Notes: generated by a model not told the origin, from the letters alone. A stretch of DNA of 64,000 nt from G963664935 sp963664935 (GCA_963664935.2 CAXXSE010000007.1:1550001-1614000); one strand, 5' to 3'; numbered from the stretch's first letter, positions 25,712 through 35,893 are shown. Numbers and translations are program-made.

Positions 25712-27853
25712 ATGAAAAATCTTTTCTATTGGTTGCGCAATAATTTGTGGTTGACATTCGGAATCATCATTGTCGTCCTGATTATCTACGAGGCTGGTGA
25801 CTTCAGATACGCCGGGGAATACTCGGACGACGACAAGGATCGTGGCGCCACTGCGGTCGGGATGGACAAACCGGATGCCTTTGGAGATCGTTTTTCAAAA
25901 GTAATTTATCCGGATCAGGGCTGGGACCCATCCCAAAGCCTCTGGTACTACAACACAACGCAAGGTTCCGATCTGTTGCCCTACGATTTCTTCTTAGTTC
26001 TGGAGCAAGCGGACTCCGAAGAATTATTCCGCTCCCCCGCCAATATGAACCATTACCGTTATCTGGTTCAGAAAGCGACCACAAGCAATCCTGATGCGCT
26101 ACCCGTGGGTATCGTCAAAGACACCTATCAGGGTGAATCGGACACGGAAAGGACCTATGTGGGTTTTACCTGCGCGGCCTGTCACGCCTCGCAGGTTAAC
26201 TACAAGGGTACCGCGGTCCGCATTGATGGAGGCCCCTCCGCCAGTGACGTCGATACGTTTTTAAAGGACTTGGCAAAGGCGTTGGAAGTGACCAGTCAGG
26301 ACGAAGCCAAACGCGAACGTTTCGTCAAAGCGGTGTTGGATTTAGGCGAGTACGACAATGAAGCCGAAGTACTGAAGGATCTCGATACCTTTGTCATGCG
26401 CACCAGCATGTACAACATCATCAACCGTAGTGCGACCCGCTATGGCTATGCCCGCTTGGATGCGTTTGGCCGTATCTTTAACCGTGTGCTTGAGCATTTG
26501 CTGACCAAGGATCAGTTGCATGAAATGGTTAGCCGAATAGCGGGGCTGAGCAATGAACAGGTCAACTACATCATGGACGGCGCCCAAGGTATCCTGACCG
26601 CTAATGACCGCGATGAAATCACTCGCCGTACATTGGCGGCTCTAATTAAAAACGGGCGTTCCCGGTTAGGCGCCGTTAAGGAAGTGGTCAAACATCTTCG
26701 CAACGGCACCTTTAACTCTCCAAACGCACCGGTCAGCTATCCCTTTCTATGGGATATAGCCCAGCATGATTTCGTGCAGTGGAACGGTATTGGCGCCAAC
26801 GCCGGTGTCGGACCAATGGGTCGTAATGTCGGTGAGGTTATTGGGGTGTTTGGTACTTTAGACTGGTATATAACCGATAAATGTCGTCTTGCGGAGATCA
26901 TCGCCGGCCAGTGCAGCTTGTTTGGCGAGACCACCAAGGGCGATTTGGTGCGTTTTCAGTCCTCGGTCAACATGCGTAATTTACGTAAGATCGAAGGGCA
27001 ACTGAAGTCTTTACAATCGCCAATGTGGGAAGACAAAAATCTCAAAGGCGTTCTGCCGGAATTGAATAAGGAACAGGTCGTCCGCGGCAAAGAACTGTTC
27101 GAAGAATACTGCGCCGCGTGTCACCAACATATCGTACGCGACTATGAATACCGTAAGGTCGTTGCCTTCATGAATGATTATAAGAAAGTCGGCACCGATC
27201 CGAAAATGGTTGAAAATAGTGTGGGCTATACCGGCAAAAGTGGCTTCATCAAAGACCTGTATGTGGGAGCGAGTGACAGCTCCTTGGTTTTACAGGATCG
27301 TATGCCTGTTGCGGCTTTATTAACCTACGCCACCACTGCCGTGGTGGCTACGCCGGACCCTGACAAAAATACGCTGCTCAGCACGATTGAATGGATCACT
27401 GTTTTAATTAAGTCTTTTGCCGAAAACGAAGTGAAGGTCTCCCTCAAGCAGGGCGACTATCCCGTGGATACCACCCACAATCCATACGCATCCTTGCAGG
27501 CATACAAAGGCCGGCCATTGAATGGTATCTGGGCGACGGCGCCGTATCTGCATAACGGCTCGGTGCCGACGCTCTACGATCTATTGTTGCCCGCCAAGTG
27601 CCCTGACACCGAACCGGGCTGCGAGAAACGCCCTGAAACATTCATGGTGGGTTCCCGCGAGTTGGATCCGGTCAAGGTTGGCTTTAAGTCCGAGGGATAC
27701 GACGGTTTCGAATTCATCACTAGCAAAAAGGGCAATAGTAACAAAGGCCATGAGTATGCTGCGGGTAAAACCAAGCAACCAGACGATACTATGTTACCCG
27801 CGCTAGGATACGAGGATCGCATGGCCTTGGTCGAATATATGAAGAGTCTTTAA
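25712..27853 (+). CDS. RoxA-like di-haem c-type cytochrome, membrane anchored
   Basis: 713 residues from ATG 25712, chosen because AGGAAGG lies 5 bp upstream; the frame is open to 25658. An N-terminal helix (LWLTFGIIIVVLIIYEAGD) without clear cleavage site probably anchors it in the periplasm. Haem sites CAACH at about 154-158 and 467-471, plus the C-terminal NGIWATAPYLHNGSVPTLYDLL, match the di-haem peroxidase group that includes rubber oxygenase RoxA. Family members oxidise substrates or take up electrons in the periplasm. Whether this one cleaves polymers or alkenes cannot be told. No partner genes adjoin; it is monocistronic. Confidence 0.85.
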   Translation: MKNLFYWLRNNLWLTFGIIIVVLIIYEAGDFRYAGEYSDDDKDRGATAVGMDKPDAFGDRFSKVIYPDQGWDPSQSLWYYNTTQGSDLLPYDFFLVLEQADSEELFRSPANMNHYRYLVQKATTSNPDALPVGIVKDTYQGESDTERTYVGFTCAACHASQVNYKGTAVRIDGGPSASDVDTFLKDLAKALEVTSQDEAKRERFVKAVLDLGEYDNEAEVLKDLDTFVMRTSMYNIINRSATRYGYARLDAFGRIFNRVLEHLLTKDQLHEMVSRIAGLSNEQVNYIMDGAQGILTANDRDEITRRTLAALIKNGRSRLGAVKEVVKHLRNGTFNSPNAPVSYPFLWDIAQHDFVQWNGIGANAGVGPMGRNVGEVIGVFGTLDWYITDKCRLAEIIAGQCSLFGETTKGDLVRFQSSVNMRNLRKIEGQLKSLQSPMWEDKNLKGVLPELNKEQVVRGKELFEEYCAACHQHIVRDYEYRKVVAFMNDYKKVGTDPKMVENSVGYTGKSGFIKDLYVGASDSSLVLQDRMPVAALLTYATTAVVATPDPDKNTLLSTIEWITVLIKSFAENEVKVSLKQGDYPVDTTHNPYASLQAYKGRPLNGIWATAPYLHNGSVPTLYDLLLPAKCPDTEPGCEKRPETFMVGSRELDPVKVGFKSEGYDGFEFITSKKGNSNKGHEYAAGKTKQPDDTMLPALGYEDRMALVEYMKSL

Positions 27854-27861
27854 AAGACCCT

Positions 27862-27896
27862 TGACTTCCTCTTTCCAGAAAAAGGAAGTCATAGTC
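27862..27896 (+). terminator. Stem-loop after the RoxA-like gene
   Basis: TGACTTCC and GGAAGTCA form an 8-bp stem with a ~14-nt loop a few bases after the stop codon. The run of T after the stem is weak, so it is a possible terminator only. Confidence 0.45.
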
Positions 27897-27970
27897 AAAA
27901 AACTACGAAATCTAAATTATGAGCAAAAGATAATTATGACCGATGTTCGCGAAACAGTGAGGGTCGACAA

Positions 27971-28306
27971 CTAGCACCGGCCTTTTTTGCCAAGTCCGGG
28001 CGGACAGTGCCGAGAAATTTTATGATGGTGTTGATACCAATCTTTTCGACTCACGGGTACTGGCCGGGGTGGACTGGTGTAGACGTAACGCCGATCTTTC
28101 TGAGTAGCAATCGCGGTGCCGATTGCCGCCCCCGCCGCGCTGCCCAAAATGGCGCCACTCCGTCCACCTGCCTCGGCGCCAACCACTCCGCCGATAGCCC
28201 CTCCAAGACCACCTCCAATCGATGCATCCCTGGTTAAATGCTCAGCAAAACCCAAAAACGAAACGGAAGATAAAGAAACAAGCAAAAATATTTGAATTAA
28301 CCTCAT
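27971..28306 (-). CDS. Glycine-zipper outer-membrane-type small protein
   Basis: 111 residues from ATG 28306, preceded by GGAG at a good distance; the frame is open 13 codons further but without support. A signal peptide (MRLIQIFLLVSLSSVSFLGFA) precedes a glycine zipper of ~45 residues (IGGGLGGAIGGVVGAEAGGRSGAILGSAAG is the pattern) and a basic tail ending CPPGLGKKGRC. Such proteins sit in or near the outer membrane; function unknown. Convergent with the RoxA-like gene. Confidence 0.8.
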   Translation of the reverse strand: MRLIQIFLLVSLSSVSFLGFAEHLTRDASIGGGLGGAIGGVVGAEAGGRSGAILGSAAGAAIGTAIATQKDRRYVYTSPPRPVPVSRKDWYQHHHKISRHCPPGLGKKGRC

Positions 28307-28412
28307 GGTCGACACTCCAGGATTTCCCACAACTAACACAATCATCGCTGAGACTTACTCAGGATAGTTGAACTAATGCTAACGCAAAAACCGTTTCAAA
28401 AATGTGCCGAGG

Positions 28413-28500
28413 TTAACAGATTCGAACCTGCATTCGTGGCTCCATTCCGGCACAGGGCACAAGCTCATGATTCTGTAGCAGTCAAAAATTACTCACTGCA
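28413..28500. repeat. Family A element, fragment A4
   Basis: Starts GGTTAACAGATTCGAACCTG and continues ATTCGTGGCTCCATTCCGGCACAGGGCAC, the left half of family A with an 8-bp insertion. The right half is missing; E-type end E3 begins at 28503. Confidence 0.65.
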
Positions 28501-28502
28501 CC

Positions 28503-28690
28503 CTAGGAGGCTGTCCCAGTCTCGTTTAAAATGTTTACTCTACTTTTTTCGCGCGATGAAAGTGATATCGCTTCGTTCGGTAATGATTACCGACCAGTTT
28601 TATTGAGAATGGTTATGTCAACCAAATGGATATAGTCCGCGCTTTTGGTGTTTCGACGATCAGTGTCAAGCGGACCGTTAAGCGCTTTCA
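28503..28690 (+). mobile_element. IS remnant with E-type end and transposase N-terminus
   Basis: CTAGGAGGCTGTCCCAG at the left matches the E-family end. At ATG 28531 an ORF reads MFTLLFSRDESDIASF, then, after one or two frameshifts, RSVMITDQFY and NGYVNQMDIVRAFGVSTISV, a helix-turn-helix typical of a transposase N-terminus. The rest of the gene is gone. It suggests what the autonomous parent of the E elements encodes. Confidence 0.6.
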
Positions 28691-28694
28691 AGAA

Positions 28695-28716
28695 AGGCAT
28701 TGTTCATTAGGTATAG
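28695..28716 (+). repeat. Solo IS1-like terminal repeat
   Basis: GGCATTGTTCATTAGGTATA(GT), one mismatch from the right end of the IS1-like element at 4668-4689. No other part of that element is nearby. Confidence 0.7.
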
Positions 28717-28816
28717 TTTTTGGTGAAGCCACGAATTCAGACATCAATTTGGTGGATTCTCTAATCACCTATATACTTATATATACTTAGTCAATTAGAT
28801 AGTCATTATTAGAGTT

Positions 28817-29437
28817 ATGATTAAGGTTAACATTCACCAGGCTAAAACGCACCTCTCAAAATATTTGAACCAACTATCAAAGGGGGATACGATACTTCTT
28901 TGTAAACGAAATGTACCGGTGGCTGAAATACGGGCGATTGCTGACGCACCTAAAAAAGAACGTCCAATTGGTTTAGCCAAAGAAATTTTTCAAGTGCCTG
29001 ACTGTTTTTTTGAACCCTTGTCCGATGACATCCTGAATGGGTTTGACGGACGAGCGAATGAAACTGATACTTGCACGTTTCTTTGGATAATTACCGATGA
29101 TGATCGATTATCGAAAACCGCAAGAGACATGTTTCGTTCTTCGGATAACAAGGTATTCCTGAGCGCGGCATCCGCGTGGGAAATTGTCGTGAAAAACAAA
29201 CTTGGGAAACTACCGCTACCGGATTCCCCGAGAACATTCGTTCCGATGCAAAGGCAACAACATGGAATTGAACCGCTCCCGGTCGATGAAGATTCTTCTC
29301 TGCTTTTAAGTACCCTTCCTGATATCCATCGTGATCCGTTTGATCGAATGCTCATTTGCCAAGCGATTCAGAACGGAATGTCTATATTAATGCCAGACCA
29401 TTTAATCGAACAATATCCCGTGCCAACTCGGTGGTAA
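28817..29437 (+). CDS. Fused Phd/YefM antitoxin and PIN-domain toxin
   Basis: 206 residues. Residues 1-80 are a Phd/YefM antitoxin (MIKVNIHQAKTHLSKYLNQL, LLCKRNVPVAEIR) including the tail FQVPDCFFEPLSDDIL. From ~86 on it is a VapC-like PIN ribonuclease (DTCTFLWIITDDDRLSKTA, LSAASAWEIVVKNKLGKL, DPFDRMLICQA). The join at 29058-29080 reads ATGAAACTGATACTTGCACG. If GATACTT were present twice, the antitoxin would end GAT ACT TGA and the toxin would start ATG AAA CTG ATA CTT GAT ACT TGC, the normal overlapping pair. So a 7-bp deletion in a short tandem repeat fused the two genes in frame, keeping the catalytic Asp. Whether the fusion is active or self-inhibited is unknown. Confidence 0.85.
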   Translation: MIKVNIHQAKTHLSKYLNQLSKGDTILLCKRNVPVAEIRAIADAPKKERPIGLAKEIFQVPDCFFEPLSDDILNGFDGRANETDTCTFLWIITDDDRLSKTARDMFRSSDNKVFLSAASAWEIVVKNKLGKLPLPDSPRTFVPMQRQQHGIEPLPVDEDSSLLLSTLPDIHRDPFDRMLICQAIQNGMSILMPDHLIEQYPVPTRW

Positions 29438-29670
29438 GGAAACGCGGAAAGGCTTACAAAGGCATCGGTGGTTTCAGTCCACGCGTCCGCGAAGGGGCGA
29501 CGAAGTATTTGGGTATTATGTCCCCCAATTTCTATCTATCGATTGTGAACATTCCGATGGTTACATTGACCTTTGGTGTACCGTTTTACATAAAATTATC
29601 CCCCAATAGCACGGTTTGCCAAGTATGTGGCTAAATAGTCATGCCTATCACGGTAAATTTGTTCTACCCA
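29438..29670. other. Intergenic debris between Phd-VapC fusion and ISAs1
   Basis: 233 bp without gene or repeat from the families found here. The ISAs1 end must lie inside it, but I could not identify terminal inverted repeats. Confidence 0.45.
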
Positions 29671-30419
29671 TCAAGGCAATGAAACTGGGCAAGAATTCCG
29701 AGTCATTTTCAAGTAGTCAAAGACCATCCGAGTGTTCATGGTGGGCTCCCGCATCTTTTGCGACACACTGCGCACCCCTTTGCTTTTGATGACGCCCACA
29801 GCGAATCGTAGTAGGCGAGTCATGTTTCCCGGGCCATGTCCTGTGCGGATGCGACTGCGGTCTTCATCGTAATTCCAGTCGATGATGTAATGGCAGCTGT
29901 TCTCGATACTCCAGTGGCACGGTTATCCTGAAGCACTTGCGCGGCGCAGGCCAAGTCTGGTGTTTTGCTGGTAATCCCATAGGCGAGATCTTGTCGCTTT
30001 TTGCCGCTTGTTTTGTCAATCGTGATGCGCTCCACCTTAAAAGCCTGCCTCACATGAGGGAAGTTCAGGTAATCGTTGAGGGCTGTAGTAACCCATATAT
30101 GTCGGGTCTCGATACGGCCATGGTTGGGGCTGTCCAGGGTACTGTGATCGGGTTTGCGATCCAGGTTGTCAAAATAGAAAGCGGTCTCTTCAAGCAGGTG
30201 TTTTTGATTGTCTTTGACGGTGAAGTGATAGTGCGCGGCCCGATCCTCAACCAGATACCGGGCTAATTCACGCTGGGTCAACAAGGCATCGGCGGTGATG
30301 GTTTTTCCCTGGATGTCGATTGCATCCAACAGTGGGATGGCGGTTTTGATTTCATTGGTCTGTTTTTCCTCGTCACGGCCTTCTACGGGTAGGGTCCCGA
30401 CTTTTTTTGGGTGTCGCAT
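29671..30419 (-). pseudogene. ISAs1 family transposase, C-terminal part
   Basis: Continuation of 30383-30850 in another frame: KKVGTLPVEGRDEEKQTNEIK, then ITADALLTQRELARYLVE and HYHFTVKDNQKHL, the DDE core of ISAs1 transposases. A second shift after QDNR (near 29920) is needed to read HWSIENSCHYIIDWNYDEDRS to the end at 29671. At least two frameshifts, so not functional as it stands. Confidence 0.85.
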
Positions 30420-30850
30420 TGCTTACTCTGGTGACCGACGGCGCTCATAATATGGGTCTGACGACCGCTTTCATCGATTGCATTGCACATTGTTTTGCCG
30501 TCAATGGCCAGACTTTCATCGATCGCGCCGTACTGTGCATTCCAGCCTTGAAAGGCTTGGTCGAGTTCCACGGGGTCTACTCGAATCAGTACGTCACGTA
30601 GGATACTTTCACTGGGAACCCCATATTGTCCATCGCGGTAGCGGCAATGGAACCGGGCACGCGTCTGGGGACTTAAGGCTTTTGCCCAATCGGCAATCGC
30701 CTTGTAGCCGCGCGTGCCGCACAGTACCGCTGCGGTGGCGATGGCCAACACGGCAGGCAGTGGGTGACGCCGGCCCTGGGTGCGACGGGGATCGCTGATC
30801 GGGCTAAAAAATTTGGGCAAAGATTGCATGTGCTCGGCGGTAAGTTTCAT
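30383..30850 (-). pseudogene. ISAs1 family transposase, N-terminal part
   Basis: From ATG 30850 (MKLTAEHMQSLPKFFSPI) to the frame break near 30410: SDPRRTQGRRHPLPAVLAIA, GTRGYKAIADWAK and ESLAIDGKTM (first catalytic Asp) are ISAs1 signatures. The break lies at a run of seven T (GACTTTTTTTGG on the plus strand), a classic slippage site. Downstream partner of the DUF4338 gene. Confidence 0.88.
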
Positions 30851-31451
30851 CCTCGGTACTCCTGTCTGATAGCGTTCGTTCAATAGGGGGCGAGAGAGTA
30901 AGGCGCGGGCATTTGCGCCTAAGGGGTAGCACAAAGACTCGCTTGGGCGTGAGACGGGTTTGGCTATAACCACCCTGGATGCGGCGATATCCTCGGCTAT
31001 CGCCCACATACCGCCAGTTGGCCGCCTGGTAGATCGTACCCACAAAGCGTGTCGGATCGACAAAGGTCTCCAGGAGCAGCAAGGAATAGCCAAAACGCTC
31101 CACCCAGTCGGCCTGAATCCTACGTTGGCATAAGGACAATACCTTGGAGGCCAGGTTCTTGTAATGGTGGCGAGGCAGAATCAGACAGCGTGAATTGTTG
31201 GCGATTAAGTTGAGCCGGTCGTACTGGTGGCGAAAATCCCAGCCTATCCAGCGATCTCGGGCACCACACTTCAAGGCTGCGGCGGAAAAACTCAACAAGG
31301 CCAACCACTCACTCTCACAAGTAGCGACATACCGGAGTGTGTGGCCAATCTTGGGAATTGCACCCAGGTAATGATAGGATTGCATCAGGCGCAGGAAATG
31401 GATTTCTTCTGAAGCCTGGATGGGACGGGCAATCACTTGTGACAAGTGCAA
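30804..31451 (-). CDS. DUF4338 (DruA-like) protein associated with ISAs1
   Basis: 215 residues. HFLRLMQSYHYLGAIPKIG, LLSFSAAALKCGARDRWIGW and LETFVDPTRFVGTIYQAANW are the DUF4338 pattern, the domain of DruA in Druantia anti-phage systems. Here it overlaps an ISAs1 transposase gene by 47 bp, a linkage that suggests a two-gene mobile unit. The last ~35 residues (KCPRLTLSPPIER...) come from a shifted frame: removing one A in CGCAAATGCC would give LRRNARALLSRPLLNERYQ and fuse it to the transposase. So the C-terminus may be altered. No other Druantia genes are nearby. Confidence 0.8.
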   Translation of the reverse strand: MHLSQVIARPIQASEEIHFLRLMQSYHYLGAIPKIGHTLRYVATCESEWLALLSFSAAALKCGARDRWIGWDFRHQYDRLNLIANNSRCLILPRHHYKNLASKVLSLCQRRIQADWVERFGYSLLLLETFVDPTRFVGTIYQAANWRYVGDSRGYRRIQGGYSQTRLTPKRVFVLPLRRKCPRLTLSPPIERTLSDRSTEDETYRRAHAIFAQIF

Positions 31452-31653
31452 AACGGTTCTCTCGCGTTATTAAAATGCGGGTGTTTTATACCGCATTCAC
31501 GCGTGAAAGTTCAGATTTTAATGTAACCAGTTGAAGTTTCTTTGGTATTTTGGTGTGAACGAAATCACCCTGCATGCCTATCGACGATTGGAAACCGGGA
31601 GCGGTTTGGTGTTAGACTGGCGCCAAAATTGCTTTTCAGCCAGGAGGGGGACT

Positions 31654-32385
31654 GTGGCTGGTGATACAAAAACAAATAATACAAGTAAAGCACACAAAAC
31701 ATGGATGCATCTAGCGGTTACGCTTGCTGTTCTCATCCTTCCCGCGAGTCTGTATTTCTTCGTCTATTTCACCAATAAGCTGGATTTCGCCGTTCAGCAG
31801 CGTTTTCGCGCGCTGAACGAGGTTGAGCGGCATTTCAATACCGGGCTGTCGCAATTCGATAACCTATTCACCTTTTCAAACTTCGGTCCAGATCTTGCCT
31901 CTAAGATATTCTCGCGTTATTTATTGAAGTTGGACGCGTGGGTCGCCGCTCGCCAGTCTGAGACCGTCGAACAGGAAAGACTTAAGAGGAAACTCGCTGA
32001 TTTGAAGGACGCTAAAGAAAATGTGATAAAAGAAAAAGAAAGCCATAACTTGCTGTTAAAAAAAGGGATGAAAGAATTTGCTAATCTGCTTCGTAAGGCA
32101 AACCTTATTAGCGACAGTCAGATAGAGGATCAACCCTGGAAAGAGCCTATATCCGAGTTGGCGATTTCCACTGCTGTTTTAATGCTACGGCAGAATAGAC
32201 GAGAGGTTGTGGAGACGATTAATGGATTGGATACCTTCAGTCGGGAATATAGAGAAAAGATCGAAAAAGCACAAAACGAAAATGATCAGCTAAAGAAAGA
32301 AGGGAAAAACATTTCAAACCAAAAAATATCGGCACCGCAAAGCATGATTAAAAAAACCAAGAGTCTGTCTGACAGGTATGATTAG
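31654..32385 (+). pseudogene. Segment 1 of a giant unrecognised membrane protein
   Basis: From GTG 31654, chosen for the strong ribosome binding site AGGAGGGGG 4 bp upstream (the frame is open from 31531). A cytoplasmic N-terminus, a membrane helix (LAVTLAVLILPASLYFFVYF) and a coiled-coil region (RLKRKLADLKDAKENVIKEKE, EKIEKAQNENDQLKKE) follow. It ends at TAG 32383-32385. The next ORF is in the same reading frame, so this is an in-frame amber stop inside one long protein. No family recognised. Confidence 0.65.
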
Positions 32386-33951
32386 TTGTTGGTCGACATA
32401 GGTAAGACACGGTTCTATGATTTGAATCAAAAAAGATTCAACATCCCCGATTTGAGGGAAAGGCTTGATGTTTTGTCTGCTCCAATTGAAAAGATTGATT
32501 TCCTAATTGAATACTTTTCACGGATGGATAGAGAGTATGGTGATATTCTGCACGAACTATCGGACCCTGGCGCGGTATATCGGGATGTATTTCAAAACGG
32601 AAAGGCCCTTGAGTACGAACTGAAATCTCGGACAACTGCGATACACGATCTTGAACGCCGCTTAAATGATTTAAAGAGCGTTAGCAAGAATGCGTTGAAT
32701 GCTGCTGGGGCGAAAACAAAATTACAGAAATCCAATCTGTCAGTTGAGAGCCTTAAATTGCTGGATAAATATTCTGGTATTGAAAAAATCGGGGATAGGA
32801 TAGCCACCTATATGTGCATTTACGACCCTGAGGAGCAAGCTTGCAAAGAAACGAAAATTCTACAAGAAGATCGAGCGGATATAGAGGAGAGGTTTAGGGA
32901 CATTGTAAATATTCTTTCCGCCGAGAAACACCAAGCTGAGAACTATCGCAGGCAATTAAGTAGTTCACCCGTATATAAGAACACCGTTTTTTTCGGGCTA
33001 AAACGGAATAATCCGGCGCAGACCGGGGATAATCCTGCGGCGGCGGATACTAAAACCCAAAAAGTGGGATGTAGGAAATATGACAATGACAGTGGTACAA
33101 ATGAGTCTCTGGAGTTGAGTGATCTCACCGAGTACCAGTCGCCGTTGCCAAATAGCTTTTTCGAGACTGTCAAACGAGCCGGTCAATGGAGGGTTGAGGT
33201 AACTGATTGTGGAAATCGCGCCGATCTTAATACTGGCGAGCTGCTGAAAGCGAGTATACCGTTGCGTGATCTGATTCTTCCGAAACATGCATTGAAGTAT
33301 TTCGACCAGATTCTGATAGTGGACCACAAGGGTCGAGTGTTGTTCCGGTCCGGGGAAAAAGAGTTAAGTGGGCAACGTGGATCAGCTGGATTTGAACAGG
33401 GCGGTGGCCAGAACGATTTTTCCCGATTTATGGATTTCTCGGGTTTGCTTGAGCTCTCCGAGACGAACGTGGGTAGTTTATCGGATAGTGTTGCTGGTAC
33501 AAGTAATGAGATATCTAGCGCGAATAGGAGCAAAGGCAGTGGTCGAGAAGCTGATCGTTACTCACGGTTCGTAGAGAAAGATATCGGGGACGTGTCCCAA
33601 TTTTTCTTCCTGCAACCCATGCTGCCATCGCAGGAGCAGAGATTTTTGGCCGACAAGGAAAAATATATCGATGTCGATGTTTGGCATGTGGTCGGCGTAG
33701 TGAGCAAAGGACGAATGTATGCCGACGCCATGAGTCTATACCTCAATGTAACGGCGGCATTAGTGCTGATTTTGTTATTAATCGCCCTTTCCGTACCCTT
33801 TCTTATTTTGAGGTTCGCATCTCCATCCAGTTTTACTGGACCGGGACAACTCCACTTGCTTGCTACATCGCTGATAATGCTAGTCGGCGTTGCCGACGTT
33901 AATCCTTTTGGATATCGCCTCCTACGCTGGCCTAAAGGATCGCATGGATGA
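32386..33951 (+). pseudogene. Segment 2 of the giant membrane protein: periplasmic coiled coil and globular part
   Basis: 521 codons in frame with segment 1 directly after the amber codon. More coiled coil (EYELKSRTTAIHDLERRLNDL), a Cys-containing linker (CIYDPEEQACKE), a beta-rich stretch with ILIVDHKGRVLFRSG, like the ligand-facing strands of Cache-type sensors, and two membrane helices near the end (AALVLILLLIALSVPFLIL; LLATSLIMLVGVA). The frame is then lost: continuity with segment 3 needs a one-base shift near 33890-33900. No ribosome binding site precedes 32386, so independent translation is unlikely. Confidence 0.6.
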
Positions 33952-35893
33952 GGTTGCTGGTAGAATATCCTTAAAGATTATGAACAATTTTAAGGTTGAA
34001 CTAAAAGAAGCAATCCAGAGCAACAGGAACGCGTTTGGTGAGTTAACACCAATATCGGTACTTATGGCTGCATCGGAGCTATCAACAGGAATACAGGAAA
34101 ATTTCCCCAAAAAATCGGACACTGGTTCTCTGAATTGTACCAATTTCAAGGAAAGCGATTACAAATCTGCATTGAAAACAGTTATAAATAGAAAGACACT
34201 CAAACCCCCATACGAACTTGCGTTTCTACTTAATTCGGATGGAGAACAAGTTGCTTCGCAAAAGACTTATCGTAGAAATTTCGCTAAGGCTATCAAGGTT
34301 CCATCGCGTAAATATTTTCTTCGAGCGAGAGACGGTCAGACGTGGAATCATCCCGAAGGTCGCTTCTTCCTTGAAAGGATCTTTACCTACGATCATGGAT
34401 TGTACTTGACGGCGTTATCGACCCAAGTCGATTCGGGGCAGAGCGATCGGGCAGGATTATCCGGTTGTGAACCCAAAGTCCGGGTGACGCTCGGTACCAT
34501 GCGTAGCCTATTCGCCACCGTAATGCCTCCAGCATTTGGGTTTTCGGTTATTGAGGATGCAACGGGAGATGTCCTCTACCATTCCGATAACAGCCGTAGC
34601 CTATTGGAGAATTTCTATGTCGAGACGAATGATGACAAAAAGCTTATTGCGGCGGTCCAGGCTAGGAGGCACAATCTTCTTTCTGGCGGCTATTATGGCG
34701 AGTCCCACCGCTTTCGAATCGAGCCATTATCGTTCACACCATGGTCGCTGGTGGTGTTCTACAACAAGACCTTGTTGCGGACTCTAAATTTCGAAACCAT
34801 TGTTTCGGCTTCCGCGGCGCTTATGACATACGTGCTTGTAATATTCATTATATTGATAGCGGTTCACCTGGGCCCAAACGAACAAGGCTGGCGGATGTTT
34901 TGGTTGCAGCTTGGGCTGGGTCGATGTTACGGGTACCTTATCGGCGTTTTGATCTTGAGCGCGGGTCTGCTTTGGGCCACTTACGACGATGCACGGGGGC
35001 TGCCTGCTCGGCTAAGCGTATACCAGCTGGCGGTTTTGCCTACCTATGTATTGGGTTTGCTGACGTTTTTTCTGGATTGCCGTTGGCATCAAAAAAATCA
35101 ACGTCTGAGATATCGTTGGAAACGGTTGCTGAGTGTCCTTGGTATAGCATTTGGGCTTTTCGGAATATGGGGAGGTGAAATTAAATTACTGTTGGGTATC
35201 GAAGGAGAAATTAACATGAAACTCCTGTTTGCCCTTGTCTTTACAGGTGGAATTTTGACCCTTACTACCCGGTTTTGTCGAGAGCAGAAAAAAGCGGCTG
35301 AGAAAAATATTCAGCGCCAATCCACTGTTCTCAGACGTACTGCTATTTTCTCAGGCTTGTTGGTTCTGATACTGTTGTCGGCATTCCCTGCGTATGTGCT
35401 TTTCGCGGACTTATCCCGTCTACAGGCTGACAAGTTGGCGCATCTGACCCGCTTTCACCTAGCTCATCAATTGAACCGCCATAGTCTGGATATAAAGAGC
35501 GATCTACAACGGCTGGACCCTCTCATCTACAGCAAGAAAGCAGGGATACCACAATATGATTGCAGAGGAATCTATACCGGTGACTTGGTGTCAGTATCGT
35601 GCCCAGGTTCACCGCATAATATGCGAGCGGCCATTTGGAATGGTGAATTAACCTTCCCGGACAACCGTGAAACGGGCTCGTTAGCTTTAGAGGAGGATAG
35701 GGTATTTGATCGGTACCCGTCCAGTGTGTTGGCGGAGAATTTTCCACCGTATTCTCAACTTTCCGCCGTGTTCCACGAGCTTGTATTTCCGAGTTCCACT
35801 GACGGCAGTGGTGTTTGGGGCGAAATCGAGGGCCCACGGAACAAAAATCGGTATACCTTATATCCACCGAAGGGTGGGGGCTCCATGTTTTAG
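33890..35893 (+). pseudogene. Segment 3 of the giant membrane protein: Cache-like module and multi-helix membrane block
   Basis: 667 codons overlapping segment 2 by 62 bp in another frame, beginning within a membrane helix (TLILLDIASYAGL). A second periplasmic module follows (AFLLNSDGEQVASQ, VPSRKYFLRARDGQTW, FGFSVIEDATGDVLYHSD) in the style of double-Cache domains, then about six helices (ALMTYVLVIFIILIAVHL, YLIGVLILSAGLLWATY, VLPTYVLGLLTFFL, LLSVLGIAFGLFGIW, LLFALVFTGGIL, GLLVLILLSAFPAYVLF) and a third outside region. Frame ends in a run GGTGGGGGCTCC; one extra G there would join segment 4. Confidence 0.6.

Noticed and set aside
28410..28450. GATTCGAAC resembling a tRNA T-arm on the minus strand
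   Set aside because: No acceptor or anticodon arm can be built; the sequence is explained as a family A end with an 8-bp insertion.
30804..31451. A complete Druantia defence system
   Set aside because: Only a DUF4338 gene is present; its neighbour is a transposase and no helicase DruE-like gene occurs in the window.
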